Shown: piece by piece, positions 46,617-58,097 of the stretch
Layout: the number at the start of each line of letters is the position of its first letter
Position numbering within the stretch: the stretch's first letter is position 1
Origin: Chrysopilus asiliformis
Lineage: Eukaryota; Arthropoda; Insecta; Diptera; Rhagionidae
DNA length: 64,000 nt
Direction: 5' to 3'
Assembly (NCBI GenBank): GCA_964034945.1
Contig: OZ035961.1
Span: 87,872,124-87,936,123, forward strand
Notes under the pieces: model-generated
What the model was told of the DNA's origin: nothing
The model's database searches: none
What the model saw: only the letters and a program-made list of their open reading frames with translations
Position numbers and translations under genes: made by a program

Positions 46617-48717
46617 TATAACATTTAACACTATAAAATCAGTCAGGAAAAGATTGAATAACAAAAAATCATTTGGCCCTGATCTAATTTTTAACTTTCT
46701 GATTAAGAAATTACCGGATGCAGCTCTGCACTTTCTCGCAATCATTTTCAATAATTGTATAAACATTGGGTACTTTCCAAAGGTTTGGAAGTTGGCAAGG
46801 CTTTTGCCAATCAAAAAAAAAAAAGGATTCTCTCAATGTAGGGGATTTTAGGCCTATTTCTCTCCTATCAAATATTGGTAAACTATTGGAAAGGATTTTG
46901 GTTGAGGAGGTGGTGTTCTTCTGCGAGGACAACGACATAATACCGAATGAACAGTTTGGCTTCAGGAGGAATCACTCCACGGAACATGCTTTGCGGTTGC
47001 TGCAGGACAGAGTTGTCAGGGGGCTGAGGGATCAAAAATTAACAACGGCTTGTTTTCTACACATCAGGAAGGCTTTCGACTCTGTCTGGCATGATGGTCT
47101 ACTTCATAAACTCATTTCACTGAACTTTCCGGATCACTTGCTTCGAATACTTTTCAATTTTCTGCAGGCTAGAAGCCTTTTCGTAGATATAGAAAGTTGT
47201 CACTCTAATTCAGTTCAAGTAAGAAACGGGGTCCCACAGGGTTCTATTTTAGGTCCTATCTTGTACTCCATTTTCGTCCACGATCTGCCCCATTATTTGG
47301 CAACTGATCCATCGGAGGAATACTCTTCAGTAGCGACTCTTTATGCAGACGACACACTAGTGACTGCGACTCACAAGGATCCATCAATGGCCGCTCGGTT
47401 TGTCCAACTTCACCTTAATGAAATCACGGGGTATTACAGGTCCTGGGGAATAGTGTTAAACAATAGCAAATCAGAACTGATCCACTTCAGAAACGCTTCG
47501 GGCAAGGGTCCTCGCGGAATCGCCAAAGCTTGCGCGAACCTCTCAGTATCCGTCGGGGATTCGGTTCTGTAACCCAGGGACAAAATTAAGTATTGTAATA
47601 TAAAATGTTCTAACTAACGAAGTTCAATTTGTTGAGTGTTGCCTATAGCTCCGTTAATTTATTTTAACCTGCTGGTGGAGGAACCAGCAATTTAATAGGC
47701 GTCCAAAAGGACTGCCAGAATATTGAGAAAAAAGCAAACTGCTCGACTTAAGCGTTAGTTTATTTCTGAATTCTTCCTAGAGCTAATACGGCTTTTATAG
47801 GCGCCGCTTTCTTATTTACAATATTGCACATAATTCTACAAGTGCCCTAATTCTTAAATACATAATTACTTTCTTAAATGTTAAATAAACTTTTTCTCAC
47901 GGTGCACTTTGTTGTCTTAGGTTCGAAATCATAAATTATCAAATCGTCAATTATGTCATCCGAATCAAATTTCATCTTCGATTTGAATGCACCTTACTAC
48001 CGTATGCTTGTGCATTGAGTGGACTTTATGTTGAGTCATGAAGTTCACAGCACGAGTAACCCATTGCATGCATACTTATGGTCATGTCGTAATTTGTCAT
48101 CGATTGTTTATTTTGTTTTTAATTTATGATTTCGATACCATTACAGTATCATGGGGTTCACTTCAATAAACTGTTTAAATTCAATGACCACATCCGTGAA
48201 ACCCTCAACAAAGCGAACAAAGCATATAAGTCTTTAGCATCCATAATGCACTACAAGAGCAGATTAAGTCCAGAAACCAAACTTTTGTTATACAAACAAT
48301 TAATTAAACCAATTCTCATCTACGGCTTTCCGTGCTGGTTTAACGCATCAACATCTTGGGCGAGGAAATTAGAAGGCTTTGAGAGAAAAATATTTACGCA
48401 ACTGTACGGGGTTTAAATTTAAATCCCTAAACAGATATTACTCCAACGGAGAACTTTATGAAAAAGCCAACATGCTACCTCTTCTGTTTTACTGCTTTTT
48501 CCTCTGGGAAAAACATGCTTCAAAAATAGAATCGCACGAGAACCCATTACTCAGGGAGATGTTTAGTTTCCAGAACAATATAAACCCCAACGAAGTCTTC
48601 TACTTATCGTCACTCAACCTAATAGAAAATCAGTCAATATCGAACTTGAACGACAATGGAAGTATACCTTTTTATGAAGGCAGATATCATAATCATCTTT
48701 CGCGGTTCTTTCTCTAA
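46617..48717 (+). pseudogene. Jockey-like non-LTR retrotransposon reverse transcriptase, broken
   Basis: The reading LNNKKSFGPDLIFNFLIKKL, DFRPISLLSNIGKLLERIL, FGFRRNHSTEHALRLL, RKAFDSVWHDGLLHKL, RNGVPQGSILGPILYSIF and TLYADDTLV gives the finger and palm motifs in order. The thumb and tail (HGVHFNKLFKFNDHI, KLLLYKQLIKPILIYG, FERKI) continue after a 552-bp insertion. Defects: a frameshift in the A-run at 46809-46822, the first metal-binding Asp replaced by His (CFLHIRKAFD), a stop just before the insertion, the solo LTR at 47594-48145, and another frameshift near 48390. The 5' ORF and endonuclease are missing. Confidence 0.88.
47594..48145. mobile_element. solo LTR inserted in the LINE
   Basis: A 552-bp block splits the reverse-transcriptase frame. 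It starts TGTAATATAAAATG and ends CCATTACA, i.e. TG...CA with a 6-base inverted end TGTAAT/ATTACA. GTAT is duplicated on both sides (47590-47593, 48146-48149). The protein frame resumes after it. No internal element remains, so it fits a solo LTR left by LTR-LTR recombination; its sequence differs from the copia LTR at 36691. Confidence 0.75.
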
Positions 48718-48773
48718 TTCACAACAAGACTGGGAATGCTATTCTCGATTCTGTGTTTGTAATTGTGTACTAA

Positions 48774-50024
48774 CCCAATAGGAAAAATTGAAGCGCTTCT
48801 TGGGGAAGCATGAACGAAGCGCTTCTTACTCGCTTCCAAAAGAAGCAGTTGGGAAGCACATCATTTACCAATAGAATTTCTATAGAAACATAAAATCTGG
48901 TAATCGAGTAATGATTTGAATTTCAAACTGTCAATAATATTCAATTGTTGCAAAAATTCGTAAAGGGCTGCAAGTGAATTATTTCGCAAACATTAAGTGG
49001 TAAGTAAACAAATGTTTTAAATTATATATCATTTATTAATGTTGAGAGGTGTACCAGGTTGGATTTTCATTTACCTGAGATGGCTACAAACAATTGTGGA
49101 TGTTCTAAGAGACTGGTTGCAAAAGAAATGTCGATTCGTTTTACAAGCAATACAGAAATTCATCTGCGTTAGATAACTGAATGATTATTCTAAGGCAGAA
49201 TTGGTGAGCATTTTTAAAATATGACTATTATTATTTCTCTATACTAATAGTAAATAACACTTAACAGATCTCATATATAAAAACAATAATTGGGAAACAT
49301 CCTCTGGCAAAATGCATGAACTTATTTTTTTCATGTTGATCTACTTCTAGAAGTCAATTGGGACGGAGAGCAGAAAAAAATACTAATTGATTCGACAAGA
49401 TTATTTTCTTCATTTGTTTACGGTTAGTAATAAATTTTACTGAATTATTAGTAACAATTTTTTTTTGTTTCCAACAGAAGCAACAAGAAATGAAAATTTT
49501 GGATTCGAGGACTTCAAAGACGCAATGGTACTGGGCTTCAGAACAGCCAAAAATAAATCATATAAGGTTACATATATGTTAAAACAGAGAGAGTAAAACT
49601 AGGTGACGTATTTTTCCTTTAAATATTCACAAAGATTGTAATTTTACGTGATTAAGTTACATAAAATTACAGTCTTTGTAAATATTTAAATGTAAAATAC
49701 GTCACACAGTTTTAATTAACATGTTAAAAATATATTTATTACATTGATTAAAAATAAAGAATTTATTTAAATTGTAAAAAAACCTTTTTATTAAAAACAA
49801 AAAATTTTAGCCGTGAATGTACAACCGGAGAGATTTCTAATGAGCTTCCGACATGCTGCTATTCGAGCGCTTCAGAAGCGCTTCAAAGGCAGCTTGAGGG
49901 AAGCGCTTCCCTGCAATGACATCCAATGTTAAAAAATACATGAATAGGGTATGGGAAAGGAAGCACTTCGAGCTTCTGAGAAGCGCTTCATAAGGGCTTC
50001 TGAAGCGCTTCTTTTCCTGCTGGG
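48774..50024. mobile_element. 1.25-kb DNA element with GAAGCGCTTC subterminal repeats
   Basis: Ends CCCAATAGGAAAAATTGAAG and (complement) CCCAGCAGGAAAAGAAGCGC form imperfect inverted repeats. The palindrome GAAGCGCTTC recurs near both ends. The interior holds the hairpin at 49615-49702 and a short exon-like frame after TTTCCAACAG (RNENFGFEDFKDAMVLGF...). A second copy surrounds the copia element. No target duplication was clear and no transposase was recognised. Confidence 0.65.
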
Positions 50025-52010
50025 AATTTATTTTTTATTTTTTTTCTGTTTCTCTTTTTCTTTATGTTCTTACTAGGTTAAGTTAGTATTAAGCACACAA
50101 GCAAGACCCTCTATATGTATTAAGCCATACACCAAGACCCTCTATATGTATTAAGCCATGCGCCGGCATGAAGTTTCCGAATTTTTTTGCGGTTCTTTAT
50201 TAATTCCTATATTATCGTTTAAATAAATTTGGAGGGAATGAAAATGAAAACAAAAACCATTTTTGTTATTTTATGGTTTTTTTAAATAAACAAATTTACA
50301 TATAATGGGGCAAAAATTGAGTATGAAATTCAAAAATATATTTAGAACAAACACTTTTTTATTGTATAATGACAATATCGAACAAAGTGAATTTGTTAGA
50401 GCACGGCACACAGCAAGTACGAGGCATTACGTTTAAATTGAATATTAAAAAAAAAACCGAAATACACTTGGTTCAGCAGTAAATAAGTCTCGGGAGTCTC
50501 CTAGCCCATGTTGCTTCCCCTGTCACAGCCCCTGCTCACACTCTTGTAGTGGATTCTTTGATCCGCCAATCAATCCTTAAATTAACCGCAAAATACGTGC
50601 ATTTTTTAAAATAAATTTATACTTTTCTGTGCAATCTGTTGGTAATAAGCAGGGGTCTTATCAGGGAACTCGAATCGAAAATGAGATGCACGGAAATGTT
50701 TAAAGCGGTATCAGCTAACTCGAATTCGATCAGATATTTTTCATTCATTTTCGGAAATTTACTCGAACACTTTTCAGTCGCCGGAAATGAAACTCGAAAG
50801 GAAAATTTATTAATTTCAATGTTTTTTTATGTAAGATTTTTTTTTTGCAGAAAGTATTTAAATTCTTTGGAAAATCTATTAAAAATAAGGAAAAGTTGCC
50901 TCTAACATATAATATTTAGTTCATTACGATTACGATTTTAAACGAAGTCCATTCCGTATGAATTTTTTTACAATTCTTGGATTGAAAACGCCGTCATCAC
51001 TTTCGTCAATTTTATCTGGCACTTTTTTCACATTCATTACTTTTATCCAGTTCTTATTTCCATTTTTTTAAAACTTCCAAAACTTATTAATTTCACAAAA
51101 AAGAAAACGCAAAAACTAGCAGCAAATTATTTACATCTATTCAAAAATGGCACTAAAGTTAGGAAAGATTTCAGCAATATTTCTTTTTATCTTCACTCAC
51201 AATTATTAAACAAAACACAAACGATTGTTAGTACTACACATATTTAATTTATATTTCCGCCGATTAAACTCTGAAAAGTTGATAAAATTATTTATAACAA
51301 AGAAAACAAATCGAATTTTACGTGCGGTTTCCCATGTGATTCTGATAGTAGGGTTGCTACTTGACACTACTAGTGCACACATAGAAAAACTTTTGAATGG
51401 CTTTATATGTAGAGGGTCTTGGCTTAATACATATAGAGGGTTTCGGTAGAGCCAAGACCCTCTACATACAAAGCCATGCAAAAATCTTTCTATGTGTGAA
51501 CTAGTAGTGTCAAGTAGCAACTCTACTGTCAAAATCAGATGGGAAACCGCGCGTAAAGTTCGATTTGTTTTGTTATTAAGTTAATAATTTTATCAAGTTT
51601 TCAGAGTTTAATCGGTAAAATATATAAATTAAATGTGTATATTACTAATAATCGTTTGTGTTTTGTTTAATAATTGTGAATCAGCAATAAAAACAACTCA
51701 ACAAGTTAAAATTAAAAGTTGCTAAAAAGCAACTTGCTGGTAACTTGGAAATTTCGTGGTTATATTTAGTTCATTATTGAATAGTTGTAAATAATTTGCT
51801 ATTAGTTTTTGCGTTTTCTTTTTTGTGAAATTAATGCCGGCAGTTTAAAAAAATTGAAATAAGAACCGGATGAAAGTGATGATTGTAAAATAAGTGCAAG
51901 ATAAAAGTGACGAAAGTGATGACGGCGTTTTCAATCCAAGAATTGTAAGAAAATTCATACGGAATGGACTTCGTTTAAAATCGTAATTAACTAAATATTA
52001 TATGTTAGAG

Positions 52011-52767
52011 CAGGCCTCGGCACCATGTATGTAGTGATTTACTACTACTCGAAAAAATTTTATGTTTCTTCATATACTATAACACAAAATGAGAAAACGC
52101 ATCATTTTCATTTTTTACGCTCTTTCGCTTTTGATGGAGACGTTTAGGAACAGTGAACTACACAATTTATCATTATGCAATTTCAGAATCATTTGTTCCG
52201 CCTAAAGGAAATTTCTCTAAAAAAACTTTCTTTAAGTTGTCAACCTGTCTTACTCTTTCTACTTCATTGCATTGGGCAAAATTGAACTTATGACAGCTGT
52301 TGCGTTTTAGATTGAATTTTTTGTTCGACATGTAACTGCAAACTAGACATTGACGGTTATCATTATTTGTGGTTATTAAATATTTGTTTTCCCAATCCCA
52401 CGACATAGTAATTGAATTTGAATATGAGCGCTTCATAATGGAAAAGGAAAACTAAAAAAATCAAATTTCTGAAAAAATTCCGTACATCAGTGTTCTTTGG
52501 GAAGCAATTATAATTTTGGAGAGCAAATGTATACACCCGTACGCATCAACAGCAGAAATCATACTGAATGACTGTCGTAGGCTCGCTCCATCGATTGTTA
52601 GTCAATCGTTTGATTTCGGCTGCCGAAGGGGCCGTCGTCTACCAACACGTATCATTGCGTTGGAGAGTCGAGTAAAAATGTTCATACATTGATTGTAATC
52701 TCGTAAAATTTGAATAAAAATGTTATCGTATTGAGGAGCCAGACGAGCCAAGCAGTGCCGAGCTCTG
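52011..52767 (-). mobile_element. hAT element inserted in the right arm of the giant palindrome
   Basis: Termini CAGGCCTCGGCAC and GTGCCGAGCTCTG with an exact 8-bp duplication TGTTAGAG (52003-52010, 52768-52775). The left arm of the palindrome has a single uninterrupted copy at the equivalent site (TTGCCTCTAACATATAAT near 50894), proving insertion after the palindrome formed. 757 bp; contains a short transposase N-terminal exon. Confidence 0.93.
52173..52436 (-). pseudogene. hAT transposase N-terminal fragment with BED-like finger
   Basis: An 87-residue frame with WDWENKYLITTNNDNRQCLV and a C-x2-C then distant Cys/His (CLVCSYMSNKK... SCHKF), resembling the start of ZBED-type hAT transposases. 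The catalytic domain is absent, consistent with a deletion derivative of a longer element. Confidence 0.5.
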
Positions 52768-53666
52768 TGTTAGAGGCAACTTTTTCTTATTTTTCATGGA
52801 TTTTCCAAGCAATTTAAATGTTTCGCAAAAAAAAAAAATCTTACGTAAAAAAACATTGAAATGAATAAATTTTTCTTTCGAGTTTCATTTCCGGCGAGTG
52901 AAAAGTGTTTGAGTAAATTTTTGAAAATGAATGACAAATATATGATCGAATTCGAGTTAGCTGTTACCGCATCAAACATTTCCGTGTATTTCATTTTCGA
53001 TTCGAGTTCCCTAATAAGGCCCCTGCTTATTACCAACAGATTAGATTGTAGATAATTAAAAAAATGCACATATTTTGCGTTTAATTTAAGGCTGATCGAA
53101 GAATCCATTACAAGAGGGGTTGTGACAGGGGAAGCAACATGGGCTAGGAGACTCCTGAGAGTTATTTACTGCAGCTTTTCCGCAAGTGTATTTCGTTTTT
53201 TTTTAAATATTCAATTTAAACGTAATGCCTCGTAATTGCTGTGTGCCGTGCTGTAATTCGTATCACAAATCCCTTTGTCCGTTTTTGTTATATACAATAA
53301 AAAAGTGTTTGTTTTGAATTTATTTTTCAATTTCATACTCAATTTTTTTCCATTATATGGAAATTTGTTTTGCCTTTAAATAAAAACCATAAAATAACAA
53401 AAATGGTTTTTGTTTTCATTTTCATTCCCTCCAAACGATAATGTAGGAACTTAATTGATATAGAACCGCAAAAAATCTCGGAAACTTCATCCGGCGCCAT
53501 GTTAGACAATTCATCAGCGACCCTACTTGGCCATATAACATACATGTGGTAGTAACTCTATTAGTGCATGGCTTTGTATGTAGAGGGTCTTGGTAGAGCG
53601 AAAAGAACTTTCGAGTGCATTAGCAGAGAACAAATAATCTAGAGAATAAACCATAGATTACCTAGA

Positions 53667-53998
53667 TAGGAATCGTAGGGCTTTTTCCGTGTACCTACGT
53701 TGGAGTAAAGATAACCGATATACTCTGGACGCGGTTTTTCTTTCTTTCCTATGCGTAAATTACCAACAAAACACAACACATGTAAAACCTAGCCATGTTT
53801 TCATACACCACCAACACATGCAATTTTCCGACAGCGGGAGATTGCATGTGTTGGTGGTGTATGAAAACATGGCTAGGTTTTACATGTGTTGTGTTTTGTT
53901 GGTAATTTACGCATAGGAAAGAAAGAAAAACCGCGTCCAGAGTATATCGGTTATCTTTACTCCAACGTAGGTACACGGAAAAAGCCCTACGATTCCTA
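53667..53998. repeat. near-perfect 332-bp palindrome, copy 1
   Basis: Arms of about 155 bases with almost no mismatch around a loop TTTCCGACAGCGGGAG centred near 53832. Each arm contains CTACGTTGGAGTAAAGATAA and CACCACCAACACATGCAA. The two 75-aa open frames on opposite strands are the same arm read twice, and are not genes. Confidence 0.93.
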
Positions 53999-53999
53999 A

Positions 54000-54384
54000 C
54001 TATAGTTTAACCATAGTTTAACTAGTTAGGAAACGTAGGGCTTTTTACGTGTACCTACGTTGGAGTAAAGATAACCGATATACTCTGGACGCGGTTTTTC
54101 TTTCTTTCCTATGCGTAAATTACCAACAAAACACAACACATGTAAAACCTAGCCATATTTTCATACACCACCAACACATGCAATTTTCCGACAGCGGGAG
54201 ATTGCATGTGTTGGTGGTGTATGAAAATATGGCTAGGTTTTACATGTGTTGTGTTTTGTTGGTAATTTACGCATAGGAAAGAAAGAAAAACCGCGTCCAG
54301 AGTATATCGGTTATCTTTACTCCAACGTAGGTACACGTAAAAAGCCCTACGTTTCCTAACTAGTTAAACTATGGTTTAACTATG
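54000..54384. repeat. near-perfect 385-bp palindrome, copy 2
   Basis: Same family as 53667-53998, immediately adjacent and with longer ends: CTATAGTTTAACCATAGTTT at the left pairs with AAACTATGGTTTAACTATG at the right. The two copies differ by a few compensated bases: ATGTTTTC/GAAAACAT in copy 1 against ATATTTTC/GAAAATAT in copy 2. Each palindrome is thus more similar within itself than to its neighbour. Confidence 0.93.
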
Positions 54385-56262
54385 AATAAACTCTTAGAAC
54401 AAATTTTTAGAGAAAATTTCTCCACTGTGAGATGAAGCAAGAGGATCCGATGTAACACGGAAAAAATTATCCATTCGATTCCTCCATCTCATTGAATAGA
54501 TACGACGAAAATGATTAGAAAATGTTCTCTCTGCTTCGTGCTCCCTAGTCTAAAAGTAATTAACTTTTAGGCCGTAGCTAGTGAATGATAGGGACATTTT
54601 TCCCCCCTTCGAAGGGGAAATTTGTCAAAAATTTGTTCGGCAGAGTTTTTTCTATATATTTATATATTATATAGCATTAGTATCTCTATATGGCGAACGG
54701 GGAAAATTTTTCCTATTCTATGTGTCGTGGCCTGAGGATTTAAGTGTCGTATGTAGTTTTTTTCGAGTTTTGAATTGGGACCAGTTTCTGAGTTCTTCAA
54801 AGCTGCTTTTAAATTTGGTGCAATTCATTTTTAATTTTCTTAAAGACAAATACTAATTCTGTATTCGATTTAAATTTGAAAAAAATCGGTCCGCTGGAAG
54901 AAGAGGTTTGATAGTTTAAACTCAATTCACTCAAAACCAACGAAAATTACATACGACATTTAAATTCTCAGCCGACGATGTGTGTAAAAATTGCATACAA
55001 TTACATAAAAAAACAATTTTATTTTGTAAATAATGTGTGTATACGAAAAATCGTCGCGAACCGTTGCGAAAAATCAAACCTTTGAGGTTACGTATCCAGT
55101 TTAAGTTGGATTTGTAATGCTTATAGATTAAGCATCTAATCGTCTGAAAATTGAGCTTAAAATGGTAAATGGTAATTTTCAGTTGGTAAGAGAAAGATAA
55201 ATATACTTATTACAAGAGAGCGACGCGATAAACTTGAGACCAACTTAAAATTGACTCAAATCTCGATTTAAGACTAATGCGCGAAAAATTTACGTCTGCG
55301 TTTCTAAACTCGCGCACTTAAGTTTTAAGACCCAACTCTGATTTTAATTTTTATACTTGTATTTAATTTTTTCACAATTCTAATTATGTTTACAGACAAT
55401 AAAAGAAAAATAGATTTTCGATAAGTATGACAAAAAGTTCAATTTTTAAATTTAGCGCTACTCATTTAATATAATAAAAATGCGTATTTCGATATAACCA
55501 ATCTTCGATTTAAAGTACGGGTTGGACATTATATAGGCCGGGTTGAACATTATATAGTATATTTAAATTTTTGACAAAATGGCGTCATATGCGAATCAGT
55601 TTTTGTTATACTTTGTTTGCATTTAAAGTGCCAGAGAAAATCGAAATTTTCGAAATAAATTAAATTAAAAAAATCCACACATCCGACTACAATCACCAAG
55701 ATTTTGGTAGAACAAAAATTCCGGTTGACAATTAGTGTTTGAGGAGATAGAGTGTTTTAGTGTAGGAATTAGGTCATGGTCTCAAGATAAACGTAATTGA
55801 AAATTTAAGTTCCAGCTACAACAGTTTTTGTCTGAAAGAGCTGAAAATCTTACAGCTGTACGACAAAAGTTGGAGATTGAGGTTACTAATCTTTTCACTA
55901 CTTTAAATTTATAGAAATGTGATGCCGAGAGAAAAAAGATTGGGAACCCGTTTGAAGATCCGAAATTATTTACAAATGCGTTCTACATAAAAGGGAGATC
56001 AAGTTCTTAAAATGTCCACTCTTTGTGTATGAAATACAAGAGTAAAAATGTCCACTCTTTGTGTATGAAATAATCCGAAAACTAATCTGAAAATGTAAAG
56101 GTTTTTAGAAACAAAACAAAAAGTTTAAAAACATATTTTCTGTTTAATTCTTTACAACATTTCGCAGTGTTCCATTAAAAAAAATAAAAAATTTTCACAA
56201 AAGGTATCATGGCTTTTCAGGTAAATAGAGTTAAATTACTAGTACGAAAATAATTTAACAAC
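54385..56262. other. no gene recognised
   Basis: AT-rich. A 33-base unit (AAAATGTCCACTCTTTGTGT plus ATGAAATA) is duplicated near 56009-56072, and CATTATATAG is doubled around 55529-55558. No coding frame supported. Confidence 0.45.
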
Positions 56263-56583
56263 TTAGCCGTAATATCCACCGTAACCTCCGGGGAAACCTC
56301 CAAAACCGCCGAAACCACCGTATCTTCGGAATCCAAAAGATCTGAAGCCGAAACCACCTCCATATCCTCCATATCCTCCATATCCTCCATATCCACCTGG
56401 GAATCCGAACCCGAATTGTCTGGCTTTTCTTGGTCCAACATTTGAATGAGAGTTTCCTTGATCCGAAATCGCCAACAGGACTGGCTCGGGATTCTCTTCG
56501 ACAGGAACAACTTCAACCACAGGAACAGACATTACGTAGGCGAAGGTAATCGCCAGGCACAGGAAAATTAATTTCAATTGCAT
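56263..56583 (-). CDS. secreted Gly/Tyr-rich peptide precursor A
   Basis: Unrecognised 106-aa protein in one exon. Residues 1-19 form a signal peptide (LKLIFLCLAITFAYVMS). Residues 20-55 are a Val/Pro/Glu-rich acidic propeptide ending in GPRKARQFGFGF, an R-x-x-R site for furin-like proteases before Gln-56. The mature part (51 aa) is built of GGY and GGF triplets with a central Phe/Arg patch (FGFRSFGFRRYGG) and ends GGYYG. No Cys in the mature part. TATATAAAG lies about 105 bases upstream of the ATG on the same strand. It is a paralogue of the gene at 63202. Comparable Gly/Tyr-rich secreted peptides include cuticle proteins, nematode YGGYG antimicrobial peptides and insect Nplp-type precursors; which, if any, applies is unknown. 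Confidence 0.88.
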   Translation of the reverse strand: MQLKLIFLCLAITFAYVMSVPVVEVVPVEENPEPVLLAISDQGNSHSNVGPRKARQFGFGFPGGYGGYGGYGGYGGGFGFRSFGFRRYGGFGGFGGFPGGYGGYYG

Positions 56584-56685
56584 TTTTTTTTGGTTTTTAT
56601 CGACAAAATTTAAAAAACTAACGCACTTTACTCTACACTGATATCCAAACGTTTGTTGTTTTGGAAACGATATCAGCTGCTCTTT

Positions 56686-56694
56686 ATATATCTA
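56686..56694 (-). promoter_or_regulatory. TATA box of peptide gene A
   Basis: On the - strand the bases read TATATAAAG (complement of CTTTATATA at 56682-56690 and the following T). They lie about 105 bases upstream of the initiation codon, consistent with a short 5' UTR. The start site itself cannot be placed. Confidence 0.5.
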
Positions 56695-56699
56695 AATTC

Positions 56700-58095
56700 T
56701 CTACGATTTTCCTAGCAAAAAACTTGACAGACGTCACGAATCTAATTTTTAACCATAGGCGGAATAATTAAGAAATTTTCTTTATATCAAAATCAAGTTT
56801 AACAAGACTTCGACTGGTAAAGAGGCCTCGAAGATGGGTTAATATTATTCTGGGAGAATGGATTTTTCAATAAGTTGTTCTATAATTAATTCAAGAACGT
56901 TTCGCTTATAGTATAGAACTATGCAAATCTATTTAAATACTCGTTTTTTACTTCAAGAAATAAAGAAATCCTCGTATTTAAAATGATAATCTCCTATATC
57001 ATCAGTTTCTGGTTTAATTTGGGTTTTTTTGGTTTTAAATATTTATTTATGGTTTTCTCGGGGTTCCTAGATGAAAAATAGGTAAACAAAAATTAAGTAA
57101 AAAATTTAGCGCCAAAAAGTATTAAGCCACTTACAAAATTACAGTAAAATAAATCTTAATCGCACCTCAATTGAATTTTAATTGGCGTATATTATTTATT
57201 CTGGTAAGAATACTGAACATCAATCAAAATTGAATGATTGTGTTTCTAAGCGGGTCAATAAGTGTTTTGTAATGGTCAGCTATTTTTTTTATCAATCATA
57301 ATTGATTACTTTTATGATTGATAAAAAAAAATTTATTAATTATTAATAAAAGTAATCAAATTCTATGTTAGGTACTTTATTTAAAAAACATTTTTTTCTC
57401 TTTAAAAATGTTAGATCACCTTAAATTTAACCCTTCAAAAGGTTCGTGGTTTTTTATGAAGTGGGCGTGTGGACTACGATCGTATATAAATGTAAAATTA
57501 AATCATAAAATACCTCAACAAAGCATCGCAGGCGAAATGTTTCAGAAAGAATATGATTTAACTTAAAATTATTAAATATAAATGCGCCGCAGGCGAAAAT
57601 TTTTGCAGATCAAATTCTAATATCCTTATAAATTCATTGCGAAACAGTTCAGAGGTAGAGAAAAACTTAGTTTTGTCCTTTTCATGTTCCACATCGGATA
57701 TTATCCACCTTTTAAATGTGGTATCAAGGTAAAAATTTAAGAATTATCAGTATTATATAGCCAAGCTACTAGCCTTCGCAGAAATTAAAAATGCGAAATT
57801 TACATAATTAAATGTTATGTCAATTATAGGCTCCTCTGAAACCTACCTAAAATATTTTAATGTTAAATGACGTATATGTTGTACGTCAAACCATGAAACG
57901 TAAACTCAGTTTCTGTAAATTGTTGATTTATAATACGGTCGCTTTATTGTTTCGAAAAAAACATTTAGTATCCTTCCTATGTAGTATTTCCGAGCCATTT
58001 GAAAGTGGGCTTTTTTCAGCAGCACATTTTGCACCTTCCTATTTACTGCCTTGGTCATATATATCCTTTGTTGTACGAAGCTATTGTCTTTGAAG
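56700..58095. other. intergenic, no gene recognised
   Basis: AT-rich DNA between peptide gene A and the mariner-like element. GATTGATAAA-type words give small palindromes near 57290-57350. The 77-aa frame at 57860-58093 has no recognisable motif. Confidence 0.45.
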
Positions 58096-58097
58096 TA

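Larger units (their letters stand above)
50131..53593. repeat. giant palindrome, arms about 1.3 kb, interrupted by hAT
   Basis: Left arm 50131-51424 and right arm 51455-53593 (less the hAT and its extra 8 bp) are complementary along their whole length. GCAGGGGTCTTATCAGGGAA near 50649 pairs with TTCCCTAATAAGGCCCCTGC near 53008, and GAAGTCCATTCCGTATGAAT near 50944 with ATTCATACGGAATGGACTTC near 51952. Differences are scattered substitutions and a roughly 75-base gap near the outer end of the left arm. The word CCAAGACCCTCTAYATRTA occurs at both outer ends and at both sides of the 30-base centre, so each arm is bounded by the same terminal motif, as if two copies of one element lay head to head. 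Confidence 0.9.

Noticed and set aside
53689..54336. Four 75-aa open frames, two per strand
   Set aside because: They are the arms of two palindromes read in mirror image; identity between strands is forced by symmetry.
56217..56516. Acidic Met/Glu/Asp-repeat frame overlapping peptide gene A
   Set aside because: Shadow of the GGY repeat in another frame; no signal peptide.
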